Positions 10,640-21,568 of a DNA stretch of 64,000 nucleotides are shown here, piece after piece; the stretch's first letter is position 1; the number at the start of each line of letters is the position of its first letter. Position numbers and translations under genes: made by a program. The stretch lies in assembly GCF_027887165.1 (NCBI RefSeq), contig NC_077227.1:356118850-356182849 (forward strand). The letters are read 5' to 3'. The notes under the pieces are model-generated. The model searched no databases, was not told the DNA's origin, and worked only from the letters and a program-made list of their open reading frames with translations. This stretch comes from Monodelphis domestica. Lineage: Eukaryota; Chordata; Mammalia; Didelphimorphia; Didelphidae.

Positions 10640-11450
10640 AAGCTATAAATAATTATGTGAAAAAATGCTCTAAGTCATTATTGATTAGAAAAATGCAAAT
10701 CAAAACAACTCTCATACCTATCATATTGGCTAAAATGATAAAAGGGCAAAATGACAAATATGGGAGGGGATACAGAAAAATGGGGATACTAGCACATTGT
10801 TGATGGAATTGTGAACCAATCCCACCATTTTGCTCTTGATCTTAGCCAAAAGACTGAGAAGCGATGATCCAATAATTTTGGAGAGCAATTTGGAATCATG
10901 GTCAAAGTGTTATAAAAATGTGTATATCTTTTAACCTAATAATACCACTATTAGATTTCTTTCCTAAAGTGATCAAGGAAAATGGAAAAGAAATTATATG
11001 TTATAAAATATTTATAGCAGCTTTCTTTGTGGTGGCAAAGAACTGGAAATTGAAGGAATGCCCATCAATTGGGGAATGACTAAACAAGTTGTGGCATATG
11101 ATTATGTTGGAATACTACTACACCATAAGAAATGATGTAAAGATTAAATTTGAAAAAAATGGAAAGACCTACATGAAATTATGAAGAGTGAAACAAGCAG
11201 AATCAAGAATGCATTATATACAGCAATAGGAATATTGTTTGAAGAATGACTTGTGTATGTCCACCTCCAAAGAAAGAACCGATAAGAAATAAGCAAGATA
11301 TAAGTTTATATATTATATATATGTATATTTATATATATATATATATTTGTCAAATGATCAAACTACCTTCTCTAATGGGTGGAGGGTAGTAAAGGAGGGA
11401 ATTAACTGGGTATTTAAATGTAACAAACACAAACACAAATAAAAAGAATC
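10640..11450 (+). mobile_element. L1 LINE 3' end (old)
   Basis: Degraded end of L1 ORF2 and 3' UTR: 'aaatgcaaatcaaaacaact', 'tgttgatggaattgtgaacc', 'aatttggaatcatggtcaaa', 'ggaatgcccatcaattgggg'. Ends in an A-rich tail near 11440. The young full-length L1 sits 50 bp downstream. A U2 fragment interrupts it at 10835. Confidence 0.85.
10835..10865 (-). pseudogene. RNU2 (fragment): U2 snRNA 5'-end fragment
   Basis: The reverse complement reads 'atcgcttctcagtctttt' + 'ggctaagatcaag', the first 31 nt of U2 snRNA (AUCGCUUCUCGGCCUUUUGGCUAAGAUCAAG) with two differences. It lies inside the old L1. The L1 sequence next to it is repeated on both sides ('aatcccaccattttg' left, 'gatccaataattttg' right), as expected for a retrotransposed insert with target duplication. 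Only the 5' end of U2 is present, fitting the known 3'-truncated class of snRNA pseudogenes. Not functional. Confidence 0.85.
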
Positions 11451-11485
11451 CTCATATCAAATTTTTTTTTTCATGAATTTTGTAC

Positions 11486-11502
11486 AAGAAGGTAATAAAG
11501 CA
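11486..11502 (+). repeat. Target-site duplication of full-length L1, left copy
   Basis: 'aagaaggtaataaagca', identical over 17 bp to 17811-17827 after the L1 A-tail. The first one or two A's are ambiguous with the tail. Confidence 0.95.
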
Positions 11503-12202
11503 GGACTCATAGAAGATGGCGGCTTAGAGAAAGCTGAAGTTCAGATCTCCGGAAAACCCTTCCCGACCGATCTCAAACTAGAAGCTCCTAAGGCGCCGAA
11601 ATTCAAAACGATCAACAGCACAGACCCTGGGAACCCTCCTCCTGGACCTGGACCCGGTTCAAAAGGTACGGCTCCCCTTAAAAGCCAGAACCCGAGATCC
11701 CTCGGACCTCAGGGGTAGGAGCGCAGAGTCCAAGGCTCCCGGAAGCCGCAGCCGCGCCGGGCTCAGAGAGCAGGGTCTGAGGAACAACAACCCTCAGGGC
11801 CTTCTACCCAAGTCCCAGTCCTGGTGAAAGTTACTGCCTGGGGCTTCCGCTGCAGAGAGCCTGTCAAAACAACAGCAACCCTCAGGGCGGGCAAGACAGC
11901 CTCACGGGCTGGATCCTGCTATCCAAGTCTCAGTGAAAGTCTGTGCTCTCGGAGCTTGGGGAAGCGGCAGCCCATCCCCCCGCAGGCCGACGAAACAGCC
12001 TCACGGCCAGGGATTCTGAAGGCAACTTCCGGAAATCGAGCCAGGGGGAGAGTGTGGCCTCGAGGTCCGACCCTTCCATTCCAGTTCCAGTGAGGCATAT
12101 TCAGTTTAACCCAGGGAACGCTCATAGAACCAACATCTGCCCAGGACTAAAGCCTCTGATCACCAGTCAAAGACAAGAAAAGCCAATCCTCCACGTTCAG
12201 AG
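11503..12202 (+). promoter_or_regulatory. L1 5' UTR with internal promoter
   Basis: A 700-bp GC-rich, CpG-bearing leader preceding ORF1. By analogy with therian L1s it carries an internal RNA polymerase II promoter. No tandem monomers of the mouse type are visible. It contains no long ATG-initiated upstream ORF of its own. Confidence 0.8.
11513..11523 (+). promoter_or_regulatory. YY1-like site at L1 +11
   Basis: 'aagatggcggc' fits the YY1 consensus AAnATGGCGGC. Human L1 has a YY1 site at about +13 that fixes the transcription start; the position here is nearly the same, so it likely sets the start of the L1 transcript. Confidence 0.75.
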
Positions 12203-13126
12203 ATGACAAACTCCACAGAAGCACAGAAGCCCCAAAATACCAAGAAAAATAAGAAGAAAGGGGCGACTCTGGACACATTCTATGGAGCCAAAATACAAAA
12301 TACAGAGCAGATAGAAGAAGATATACAAGAAAATTCTCCAAAATCTTCCAAAGGAAATAGAAACTCTCCACAAACCCATGAAGAATTTGAATCAGAAAGG
12401 ACCAAAAAGATGGAAGCCCTCTGGGAGGAAAAGTGGGAAATGATGCAAAAGAAATTCACGCATCTACAAAACCAGTTTGACCAAACTGTAAAAGAAAACC
12501 AGGCTTTAAAGCAAGAACTAATAAAGCAAAGCCAAAACACCAAGAAATTAGAAGAGAACATAAAATATCTCACCGACAAGGTGATAGATCTGGAAAACAG
12601 GGGGAGAAGAGAAAATTTAAGAATAATTGGACTCCCAGAAAAGCCAGAAATAAACACCAAACTGGACATGGTGATACAAGATATAATCAAAGAAAATTGC
12701 CCAGAGATTCTAGAACAAGGGGGCAATACATCCACTGACAGAGCTCACAGAACACCTTCTACACTAAACCCCCAAAAGACAACTCCCAGGAATGTAATTG
12801 CCAAATTCCAAAGCTATCAAACAAAAGAAAAAATCCTACAGGAAGCCAGAAAAAGACAATTTAGATATAAAGGAATGCCAATCAGGGTCACACAAGACCT
12901 TGCAAGTTCTACGCTGAATGATCGTAAGGCATGGAACATGATCTTCAGAAGGGCAAGAGAGCTGGGTCTCCAACCAAGAATCAGCTACCCAGCAAAACTG
13001 ACTATATACTTCCAAGGGAAAGTATGGGCATTCAACAAAATAGAAGACTTCCAACTTTTTGCAAAGAAAAGACCAGAGCTCTGTGGAAAGTTTGATACCG
13101 AAAATCAAAGAGCAAGGAATACCTGA
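12203..13126 (+). CDS. L1 ORF1: LINE-1 ORF1 protein (RNA-binding chaperone)
   Basis: 307 residues, ATG to TGA without interruption. ORF1p forms coiled-coil trimers that coat L1 RNA in cytoplasmic particles and act as a nucleic acid chaperone during target-primed reverse transcription. The N-terminus (1-60) is Lys/Asn-rich. Heptad-like sequence at about 60-130 is the coiled coil. ENRGRRENLRIIGLPE at 131-146 opens the RRM, and RNVIAKF near 196 and the KGMPIRV block near 223 close it. The C-terminal domain includes LGLQPRISYPAKLTIYF at 254-270, matching the human segment around Arg261. Human ORF1p is 338 residues, so this one is slightly shorter, mainly at the N-terminal side. Start chosen at the first ATG giving the complete product. 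ORF2 follows after 531 bp. Confidence 0.96.
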   Translation: MTNSTEAQKPQNTKKNKKKGATLDTFYGAKIQNTEQIEEDIQENSPKSSKGNRNSPQTHEEFESERTKKMEALWEEKWEMMQKKFTHLQNQFDQTVKENQALKQELIKQSQNTKKLEENIKYLTDKVIDLENRGRRENLRIIGLPEKPEINTKLDMVIQDIIKENCPEILEQGGNTSTDRAHRTPSTLNPQKTTPRNVIAKFQSYQTKEKILQEARKRQFRYKGMPIRVTQDLASSTLNDRKAWNMIFRRARELGLQPRISYPAKLTIYFQGKVWAFNKIEDFQLFAKKRPELCGKFDTENQRARNT

Positions 13127-13657
13127 AAAGGTAAATATTAAGGAAAGGGGAAAAATGTTATCTTCTTTTACTCAAACTCTCTTCTATAAGGACTACATTT
13201 ATATCAACCTATGTATACTAATATGTGGGGAAAATGTAATGTATAAATAGGGGGTAAAGAAAGACCAAATAGAATAATGGTTCTCACACAAAGATTCACA
13301 GGGGAAGGGGAGGGGAAGAAAACTCCTATAAGAAGGAGAGGAAGAGAGGGGGGGGGGTTTACTTAAACCTCAATCTCAGGGAAATCAACTCTGAGAGGGA
13401 AAAACATCCAGATCCATTGGGATCTTGAATTCTATCTTACCCAACAAGGGTAAGGAGAAGGGAAAACCAAGGGGGGGAGGGGGAGAGGGAGAACAAAAAG
13501 GGAGGGAAAGAGATGGGGGAGGGGGAGGGAACAAAAAGGGAGGGACTAAAAAGGGAAACAACAAGGGAGGGGACAAGGGGGACTGATTCAAAGTAAATCA
13601 CTGGACTAAAAGGTAGAGCCGAAGAAGAAAAGGTTAGAATTAGGGAAGGCAATCAAA
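13127..13657 (+). other. Long G-rich spacer between L1 ORFs
   Basis: 531 bp between the two ORFs, where human L1 has about 63 bp. After an AT-rich start it becomes almost pure purine on the plus strand (13305-13360 and 13449-13585), with many runs of three or more G's and a locally repeated 'ggggagggggagggaacaaa' motif. Several G-quadruplexes could form. It may matter for ORF2 translation or RNA packaging. Confidence 0.85.
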
Positions 13658-16600
13658 ATGCCAGGGAGTCCACAAATGACAATCATAACTTTGAACGTGA
13701 ATGGGATGAACTCACCCATAAAACGTAGACGAATAGCAGAATGGATTAGAATCCAAAACCCTACCATATGTTGTCTTCAAGAAACACACATGAGGCGGGT
13801 TGACACCCACAAGGTCAGAATTAAAGGATGGAGTAAGACCTTCTGGGCCTCAACTGATAGAAAGAAGGCAGGAGTGGTAATCATGATATCTGATAAAGCC
13901 AATGCAAAAATAGACCTGATCAAAAGGGATAGGGAAGGTAATTATATTTTGTTAAAAGGGACTCTAGACAATGAGGAAATATCATTAATCAACATGTATG
14001 CACCAAATAATATAGCACCCAAATTTCTAATGGAGAAACTAGGAGAATTGAAGGAAGAAATAGACAATAAAACCATACTAGTGGGAGACTTAAACCAACC
14101 ATTATCAAATTTAGATAAATCAAATCAAAAAATAAATAAGAAAGAGGTAAAAGAAGTGAATGAAATCTTAGAAAAATTAGAATTAATAGACATATGGAGA
14201 AAAATAAATAGGGATAAAAAGGAATACACCTTCTTCTCAGCACCACATGGCACATTCACAAAAATTGACCATACATTAGGTCACAGAAACATAGCACACA
14301 AATGCAGAAAAGCAGAAATAATGAATGCAGCCTTCTCAGATCACAAGGCAATAAAAATAATGATTAGTAATGGTACATGGAAAACCAAATCTAAAACCAA
14401 TTGGAAATTAAACAATATGATACTCCAAAACCGTTTAGCTAAAGAAGAAATCATAGAAACAATTAATAATTTCATCAAGGAAAATGACAATGGCGAAACA
14501 TCCTTTCAAACCTTTTGGGATGCAGCCAAAGCGGTAATCAGAGGCAAATTCATATCCCTGAAAGCTCATATTAACAAACAAGGGAGAGCAGAGATCAATC
14601 AATTGGAAATGCAATTGAAAAAACTCGAAAGCGATCAAATTAAAAACCCCCAGCAGAAAACCAAATTAGAAATCCTAAAAATTAAGGGAGAAATTAATAA
14701 AATCGAAAGTGATAGAACTATTGATTTAATAAATAAGACAAGAAGCTGGTACTTTGAAAAAACAAACAAAATAGACAAAGTACTGGTCAATCTAATTAAA
14801 AAAAGGAAGGAAGAAAAGCAAATTCACAGCATTAAAGATGAAAAGGGGGACAGCACCTCCAATGAGGAGGAAATTAAGGCAATCATTAGAAATTACTTTG
14901 CCCAATTATATGGCAATAAATACACCAATTTAGGAGAAATGGATGAATATATACAAAAATACAAACTGCCTAGACTAACAGAAGAGGAAATAGAATTCTT
15001 AAATAATCCCATATCAGAAATTGAAATCCATCAAGCCATCAAAGAACTTCCTAAGAAAAAATCCCCAGGGCCTGATGGATTCACCTGTGAATTCTATCAA
15101 ACATTCAGAGAACAGTTAACCCCAATACTATACAAACTATTTGACATAATAAGCAAAGAGGGAGTTCTACCAAACTCCTTTTACGACACAAACATGGTAC
15201 TGATTCCAAAACCAGGCAGGTCAAAAACAGAGAAAGAAAACTATAGACCAATCTCCCTAATGAATATAGATGCAAAAATTTTAAATAGGATACTAGCAAA
15301 AAGACTCCAGCAAGTGATCAGAAGGATCATTCACCATGATCAAGTAGGATTCATACCAGGGATGCAGGGCTGGTTCAACATTAGGAAAACCATCCACATA
15401 ATTGACCACATCAACAAGCAAACTAGCAAGAACCACATGATTATCTCAATAGATGCAGAAAAAGCCTTTGATAAAATACAACACCCATTCCTATTAAAAA
15501 CACTAGAAAGCATAGGAATAGAAGGGTCATTCCTAAAAATAATAAACAGTATATATCTAAAACCAACAGCTAATATCATCTGCAATGGGGATAAACTAGA
15601 TGCATTCCCAATAAGATCAGGAGTGAAACAAGGATGCCCATTATCACCTCTACTATTTGACATTGTACTAGAAACACTAGCAGTAGCAATTAGAGAAGAT
15701 AAAGGAATTGAAGGCATCAAAATAGGCAAGGAGGAGACCAAGTTATCACTCTTCACGGATGACATGATGGTCTACTTAAAGAATCCTAGAGATTCAACCA
15801 AAAAGCTAATTGAAATAATCAACAACTTTAGCAAAGTTGCAGGATACAAAATAAACCCACATAAATCATCAGCTTTTCTATATATCTCCAACACAGCTCA
15901 GCAGCAAGAACTAGAAAGAGAAATCCCATTCAAAATCACCTTAGACAAAATAAAATACCTAGGAATCTATCTCCCAAGACAAACACAGGAACTATATGAA
16001 CACAACTACAAAACACTCGCCACACAACTAAAACTAGACTTGAACAATTGGAAAAACATTAACTGCTCATGGATAGGACGAGCCAATATAATAAAAATGA
16101 CCATCCTACCCAAACTTATTTATCTATTTAGTGCCATACCCATTGAACTACCAAAATACTTCTTCACTGATTTAGAAAAAAACATAACAAAGTTCATTTG
16201 GAAGAACAAAAGATCAAGGATATCCAGGGAAATAATGAAAAAAAACACATATGATGGGGGCCTTGCAGTCCCTGACCTAAAACTATATTACAAAGCAGCA
16301 GTCATCAAAACAATTTGGTACTGGCTAAGAAACAGAAAGGAAGATCAGTGGAATAGACTGGGGGAAAACGACCTCAGCAAGACAGTATACGATAAACCCA
16401 AAGATCCCAGCTTTTGGGACAAAAATCCACTATTCGATAAAAACTGCTGGGAAAATTGGAAGACAGTGTGGGAGAGACTAGGAATAGATCAACACCTCAC
16501 ACCCTACACCAAGATAAATTCAAAATGGGTGAGTGACTTAAACATAAAGAAGGAAACCATAAGTAAATTGGGTAAACACAGAATAGTATACATGTCAGAC

Positions 16601-17383
16601 CTTTGGGAGGGGAAAGGCTTTAAAACCAAGCAAGATATAGAAAGAATCACAAAATGTAAAATAAATAATTTTGACTACATCAAACTAAAAAGCTTTTGTA
16701 CAAACAAAACCAATATAACTAAAATCAGAAGGGAAACAACAAATTGGGAAAAAATCTTCATAGAAACCTCTGACAAAGGTTTAATTACTCATATTTATAA
16801 TGAGCTAAATCAATTGTACAAAAAATCAAGCCATTCTCCAATTGATAAATGGGCAAGGGAAATGGATAGGCAGTTCTCAGATAAAGAAATCAAAACTATT
16901 AACAAGCACATGAAGAAGTGTTCTACATCTCTTATAATCAGAGAGATGCAAATCAAAACAACTCTGAGGTATCACCTCACACCTAGCAGATTGGCTAACA
17001 TAACAGCAAAGGAAAGTAATGAATGCTGGAGGGGATGTGGCAAAGTAGGGACATTAATTCATTGCTGGTGGAGTTGTGAACTGATCCAACCATTCTGGAG
17101 GGCAATTTGGAACTATGCCCAAAGGGCGACAAAAGAATATCTACCCTTTGACCCAGCCATAGCACTGCTGGGTCTGTACCCCAAAGAGATAATGGACACA
17201 AAGACTTGTACAAAAATATTCATAGCTGCGCTCTTTGTGGTGGCCCAAAACTGGAAAACGAGGGGATGCCCATCAATTGGGGAATGGCTGAACAAACTGT
17301 GGTATATGTTGGTGATGGAATACTATTGTGCTAAAAGGAATAATAAAGTGGAGGAATTCCATGGAGACTGGAACGACCTCTAG
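13658..17383 (+). CDS. L1 ORF2: LINE-1 ORF2 protein (endonuclease / reverse transcriptase)
   Basis: 1241 residues, uninterrupted, starting at an ATG with the usual [16 protein letters not shown] start. It nicks target DNA and copies L1 RNA at the nick. The APE-type endonuclease occupies about 1-236, with N13, E42, D144, N146, D204 (KIDH) and D228/H229 (SDH) in place. RT motifs follow: [44 protein letters not shown] with catalytic D599, and [19 protein letters not shown]. The catalytic box reads [10 protein letters not shown] (T700, D701, D702) instead of the usual FADD. The C-terminal Cys-rich motif is intact: C1123, C1127, H1135, C1140 (CX3CX7HX4C). Length is close to human ORF2p (1275). The Thr codon (acg) looks like a CpG transition from Ala (gcg). 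Both aspartates remain, so residual activity is possible; this is inference. Confidence 0.97.
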   Translation: MPGSPQMTIITLNVNGMNSPIKRRRIAEWIRIQNPTICCLQETHMRRVDTHKVRIKGWSKTFWASTDRKKAGVVIMISDKANAKIDLIKRDREGNYILLKGTLDNEEISLINMYAPNNIAPKFLMEKLGELKEEIDNKTILVGDLNQPLSNLDKSNQKINKKEVKEVNEILEKLELIDIWRKINRDKKEYTFFSAPHGTFTKIDHTLGHRNIAHKCRKAEIMNAAFSDHKAIKIMISNGTWKTKSKTNWKLNNMILQNRLAKEEIIETINNFIKENDNGETSFQTFWDAAKAVIRGKFISLKAHINKQGRAEINQLEMQLKKLESDQIKNPQQKTKLEILKIKGEINKIESDRTIDLINKTRSWYFEKTNKIDKVLVNLIKKRKEEKQIHSIKDEKGDSTSNEEEIKAIIRNYFAQLYGNKYTNLGEMDEYIQKYKLPRLTEEEIEFLNNPISEIEIHQAIKELPKKKSPGPDGFTCEFYQTFREQLTPILYKLFDIISKEGVLPNSFYDTNMVLIPKPGRSKTEKENYRPISLMNIDAKILNRILAKRLQQVIRRIIHHDQVGFIPGMQGWFNIRKTIHIIDHINKQTSKNHMIISIDAEKAFDKIQHPFLLKTLESIGIEGSFLKIINSIYLKPTANIICNGDKLDAFPIRSGVKQGCPLSPLLFDIVLETLAVAIREDKGIEGIKIGKEETKLSLFTDDMMVYLKNPRDSTKKLIEIINNFSKVAGYKINPHKSSAFLYISNTAQQQELEREIPFKITLDKIKYLGIYLPRQTQELYEHNYKTLATQLKLDLNNWKNINCSWIGRANIIKMTILPKLIYLFSAIPIELPKYFFTDLEKNITKFIWKNKRSRISREIMKKNTYDGGLAVPDLKLYYKAAVIKTIWYWLRNRKEDQWNRLGENDLSKTVYDKPKDPSFWDKNPLFDKNCWENWKTVWERLGIDQHLTPYTKINSKWVSDLNIKKETISKLGKHRIVYMSDLWEGKGFKTKQDIERITKCKINNFDYIKLKSFCTNKTNITKIRRETTNWEKIFIETSDKGLITHIYNELNQLYKKSSHSPIDKWAREMDRQFSDKEIKTINKHMKKCSTSLIIREMQIKTTLRYHLTPSRLANITAKESNECWRGCGKVGTLIHCWWSCELIQPFWRAIWNYAQRATKEYLPFDPAIALLGLYPKEIMDTKTCTKIFIAALFVVAQNWKTRGCPSIGEWLNKLWYMLVMEYYCAKRNNKVEEFHGDWNDL

Positions 17384-17810
17384 GAAGTGATGCAGAGCGA
17401 GAGGAGCAGAACCAGAAGAACATTGTACACAGAGACTAATACACTGTGGTATAATCGAACGTAATGGACTTCTCCATTAGTGGCGGTGTAATGTCCCTGA
17501 ACAACTTTCAGGGATCCAGGAGAAAAAAAACACCATTCATAAGCAAAGGATAAACTATGGGAGTGGAAACACCGAGAAAAAGCAACTGCCTGAATACAGA
17601 GGTTGAGGGGACATGACAGAGGATAGACTTTAAATGAACACTCTAATGCAAATACTATCAACAAAGCAATGGGTTCAAATCAAGAAAACATCTAATGCCC
17701 AGTGGACTTACGCGTCGGCTATGGGGGGTGGGGGGGAGGAAAAGAAAATGATCTATGTCTTTAACGAATAATGCTTGGAAATGATCAAATAAAATATATT
17801 TTAAAAAAAA
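17384..17810 (+). other. L1 3' UTR and A tail
   Basis: About 415 bp of 3' UTR, with a G-rich tract at 17723-17736 as is common in L1 3' UTRs. AATAAA lies at 17788-17793, and a tail of only about 10 A's directly precedes the right target duplication. Confidence 0.9.
17788..17793 (+). terminator. L1 poly(A) signal
   Basis: AATAAA about 15 bp before the A tail of the full-length L1. Confidence 0.85.
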
Positions 17811-17827
17811 AAGAAGGTAATAAAGCA
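17811..17827 (+). repeat. Target-site duplication of full-length L1, right copy
   Basis: 'aagaaggtaataaagca', identical to 11486-11502. Confidence 0.95.
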
Positions 17828-17893
17828 AGGATTCTAATGGTCAACAATCTCTGGGGGCCATTTAGCTCAATGTCCTTCATTTGATCATTACTT

Positions 17894-18082
17894 TAAAAAA
17901 CCAGCCACTGTCTTAGAATTGATATTAAGTATTGATTCTAAGTCAGAAGAGTGGTAAGGGCTAGATAATTGGGGTGACTTACCCATGGTCACTTTGGTAG
18001 GAAGTGTTTGAGGCCAGATTTGAATGTAGGTCCTCCTGACTACAGACTTCGCTCTCTATCATTTGAGCCACATAGGTGTCCC
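17894..18082 (-). mobile_element. tRNA-derived marsupial SINE (WSINE1/SINE1_MD type)
   Basis: 'attgattctaagtcagaaga' to 'catttgagccacataggtg'. More diverged than the other copies, with 'ttgatcattactt' (17881) and 'ttgataattattt' (18083) as likely target duplication. Confidence 0.85.
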
Positions 18083-18200
18083 TTGATAATTATTTATTGA
18101 GGACCCTTGGCTAAGGTATTGTCGGGTAGAGAAAAAAGGAGTATAACTAGAGGTCTCTGAATTCATTATAGTAAAACTCCAGACGTGAGGTTAAAAAAAA

Positions 18201-18202
<2 letters not shown>

Positions 18203-18259
<57 letters not shown>

Positions 18260-18265
18260 TGTGTG
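18203..18265. repeat. (TG)n microsatellite
   Basis: About 30 TG units with one TA interruption. Confidence 0.97.
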
Positions 18266-18364
18266 GTTATGATTTGACTCCTAAGGCAGAGTTTACCTTT
18301 TGTTTTCTGATGTTGGTACTTTAAAAAAATTCATAGGAGACAAGCACCGTATACGTGTATTTAT

Positions 18365-18436
18365 GGGGGCCATGTAAAATAGTGGGAAGAATATTTCATT
18401 TGTGGGCAGGGGACTTGGGTTCAAGCACTGACTTTG
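18365..18436 (+). mobile_element. MIR SINE, left piece
   Basis: 'gacttgggttcaagcactga' is MIR. It resumes at 18990 after a 549-bp insert plus a 4-bp duplication. Confidence 0.6.
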
Positions 18437-18440
18437 CTAG

Positions 18441-18989
18441 TGTAGCAAGGAAAGTTTGCAAAGCTGATTGACAACCCTCAAGCCAAGATTCTACAGAGCT
18501 GGCTGGGTCAGGATTCTAAGACTGTTGGGGGGAACTGACAACTGTCTCTCTCAAATTGGAATTTAGACAGAGAGGCTGCGTGATTCTCCATGAAGAAATC
18601 ATCTTTGAAGCTGCTTGACTTGGATTATCCTCAAGAAAAGGTTGAGTGTGAGTTCTCCTTCCACACTGGTGGACAGTTGTGAGTAGGGTGTGAACTTCCT
18701 CCCTTCCTGGATCTTGTAAGGACCCTGAATCTGAATTCTTCAGTCTGACCCTAACAAGGACTCTGGAGTTTGCAAGAATCTGGGCCCTTTTGGGCTTTGT
18801 CTTTTATTTACCTTTTAGTTAATTAGATGAAGTTTAGATTAGAAACCTTAGTGTGTTAAACTCTGGGTGGTTAGAGATAAGTCACTCCCTGATTCCCTTT
18901 ATCCCAAATCCCTTTTATATATATTTTGTTAGTGTGATCCAGCTGTTAACCTTCCCTTTCCCTTTCCCTCCTAAAATCTCCTTATTACC
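18441..18989 (+). mobile_element. Putative solo LTR inserted in a MIR
   Basis: A 549-bp block that starts TGTAGCAAGG and splits a MIR exactly. The 4-bp direct repeat 'ctag' lies on both sides (18437-18440 and 18990-18993). Size, TG start and 4-bp duplication fit a solo retroviral LTR fossil. The right end is not the usual CA, and no family match is claimed. Orientation is inferred. Confidence 0.5.
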
Positions 18990-19150
18990 CTAGTCACTGA
19001 CTGTGTGGCTGTGGGTAAGTCACCCACTCTTGTCTTGCACTCTCCAGCTGACAGGGATTTTGGGAGGAGAATGTTTCATAGTTTGTGAAGTACTAAGAGA
19101 ATGGAAGCTATTATTGTTGTATATTCTATTTCCTCTGAATGAAGCAAGTC
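18990..19150 (+). mobile_element. MIR SINE, right piece
   Basis: 'cactgactgtgtggctgtgg' + 'gtaagtcac' and 'ggaagctattattgttgt' continue the MIR interrupted at 18440. Confidence 0.65.
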
Positions 19151-19499
19151 TGCCTTTACAGAGAAGCCATTAATCATTGCTCTCTTGATGTAGATTGACA
19201 GTTTTAGTGCATGAAGCAGATTGCCAGCAGGCCTAGGGATTTCCCCTCATCATGCACTGTGCATTATGGTTCTTGCATGTGAGATTGAAAAATGGCAAGA
19301 GCTAGAATGGGTTTGTGCAGCCCAGCAACTAGATTAGTGCAGCCAAACCACATTGATTCCTATGTGGGGAGGGTTGAGAACAAGGAGACCATTTGGGATG
19401 AATGACAGTTCTGAATGGGAGATCTTTGGAAAGAAATGCAATTCATTACTTTCATCTAAGGTGGGTTGGCAGTGTGGTCAAGAGGGCATAGCCTCATCT
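19151..19499. other. Unassigned stretch
   Basis: About 350 bp with no repeat I recognise and no gene signal. Mixed base composition, apparently single-copy. Confidence 0.4.
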
Positions 19500-19610
19500 C
19501 TGCTTTTGAATCAATTCAATTCAATTCTACAAGTGTTTTTCAAACCCTTCCTACTATGTGCCAGTTACTATTTTCACATTTATTATAAATATGGGCCTTT
19601 GTTTCAGGAT
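19500..19610 (-). mobile_element. L2/MIR 3' fragment
   Basis: 'caattcaattctacaagtgt' followed by 'cctactatgtgccagttac', the reverse LINE/SINE terminus. Confidence 0.5.
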
Positions 19611-19724
19611 AAGTTTGGAGTCATTAAAGAAACTTGCCCATTTTTCAAGGCAGCTCATTCTACTCTTTTCTTGTTTTCTGTTTAGTTCTAGGTCCATCTC
19701 ACTGTTCATTTTTTGCAGTATCTG

Positions 19725-20487
<763 letters not shown>

Positions 20488-20569
20488 ATACTTACATGTA
20501 TACTCATCAGTGGAGATTTAGATACACACACATAAAACTAAATTCTCTTTCTCTCCTCTCTGACCTCTT

Positions 20570-21240
20570 TTTTACTCATATGCTTATCACCTTGGTTGAG
20601 GTCCTTATCTTTTATTGGACTATTGCACTGGCTTCTTAATTGGTCTCTTTGCTCAAGTCAATCTCTACTCCAATCCAACCTTCATTCAGCTACCAGAATG
20701 ATTTTTGTTAAGTGCAGACCATGTCACTCCCTGACTCAATAAACTCCAGTGGCTTTCTCTTGTTTATAGAATAAAATATAAATGCCTCTGTTTGACTTTT
20801 AAAGTCATTTACAACGTGTCTCCACACTATTTTAAAAATTATATTTATACATTTCTTTCTATATTTTCCAATTCAGACAAATTGGACATTTCTCTGTTGC
20901 TTATACATATAGCGCCTGCCTCATAGCTTCATGTCTTTATAATAACTGTCTGCAGAGCCAGCCCTGCACTTTCCTAACCTTAGCCTCAAAAAATCCCTTT
21001 TCCTTCAAGAAGCAGCCTAATCAACAGCTTTTACATGGAGACTTTCCAGATTTTCCCAAACTGCTAGTTTTCATCTTCCTTAACTATCTTCTATTTATTT
21101 TCTTTGTTCTGTATACATTTATGTGTTATCTCCCTGATAGAATAGGAGCTTCTTGAGACTACTGCTTGTCTTTCCATTTTTCTGGTCTTTGTCTTGGTGC
21201 CTGGCACTAGCTCAGTAAATGCTTGTTTATCAATTGATCC
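20570..21240 (+). mobile_element. L2 LINE, about 670 bp of 3' end
   Basis: 'gaccatgtcactccctgact', 'aaactccagtggctttctct', 'ccttcaagaagcagcc', 'taggagcttcttgagac' and 'cagtaaatgcttgtttatca' appear in the L2 order. Confidence 0.85.
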
Positions 21241-21534
21241 AGCATTGATTGTGAGACTATCAGCTTCTTTAAGCAGATTGTGTTTTGCCTTTTTAGCACT
21301 AGAGGATAGCACTTAATAGGTTCTTTCTGCTTGATTGATGATGATTTGTGTCTAGGCAATGATTTTTGTCTTTATGCTGATGAAATCACAAACCTGGGGA
21401 AATATTGAGGCATGATGCCAAAGGAGCTGACCAATAGGAGATTTTAAGCAGATTGTGCCTTGGATCAAGTAAAACTGACTTGTGATTAATATATGAGCTG
21501 TTGTCTTGGAAATGTTTTAAAAATTGATGAAGAA

Positions 21535-21567
<33 letters not shown>
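21535..21567. repeat. (TG)n microsatellite
   Basis: About 16 TG units. Confidence 0.95.

Positions 21568-21568
<1 letters not shown>

Larger units (their letters stand above)
11503..17810 (+). mobile_element. Full-length LINE-1 with two open ORFs
   Basis: A 6.3-kb L1 containing, in order, a GC-rich 5' UTR (11503-12202), ORF1 (12203-13126), a 531-bp G-rich spacer, ORF2 (13658-17383), a 3' UTR with a G-rich tract, AATAAA and a short A tail. A 17-bp perfect target duplication flanks it. No stop or frameshift interrupts either ORF, and several CpGs survive in the 5' UTR, so the insertion is recent relative to everything around it. The left end is complete: it begins with a YY1-like motif in the position known from human L1. 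The exact subfamily is not resolved. It probably transcribes from its own 5' UTR; activity is uncertain because of the RT motif change noted for ORF2. Confidence 0.97.

Noticed and set aside
11473-11718. 81-codon ATG frame entering the L1 5' UTR
   Set aside because: It starts in the flanking DNA and crosses the target duplication into the L1, so it is a chance fusion.
11943-12206. 87-codon frame in the L1 5' UTR whose stop overlaps the ORF1 ATG (ATGA)
   Set aside because: It opens with GTG and contains no ATG, so a coupled upstream ORF is not supported, although the ATGA overlap is curious.
12280-17664. Several antisense frames of 60-151 codons across the L1
   Set aside because: Shadows of ORF1 and ORF2 with no domain of their own.
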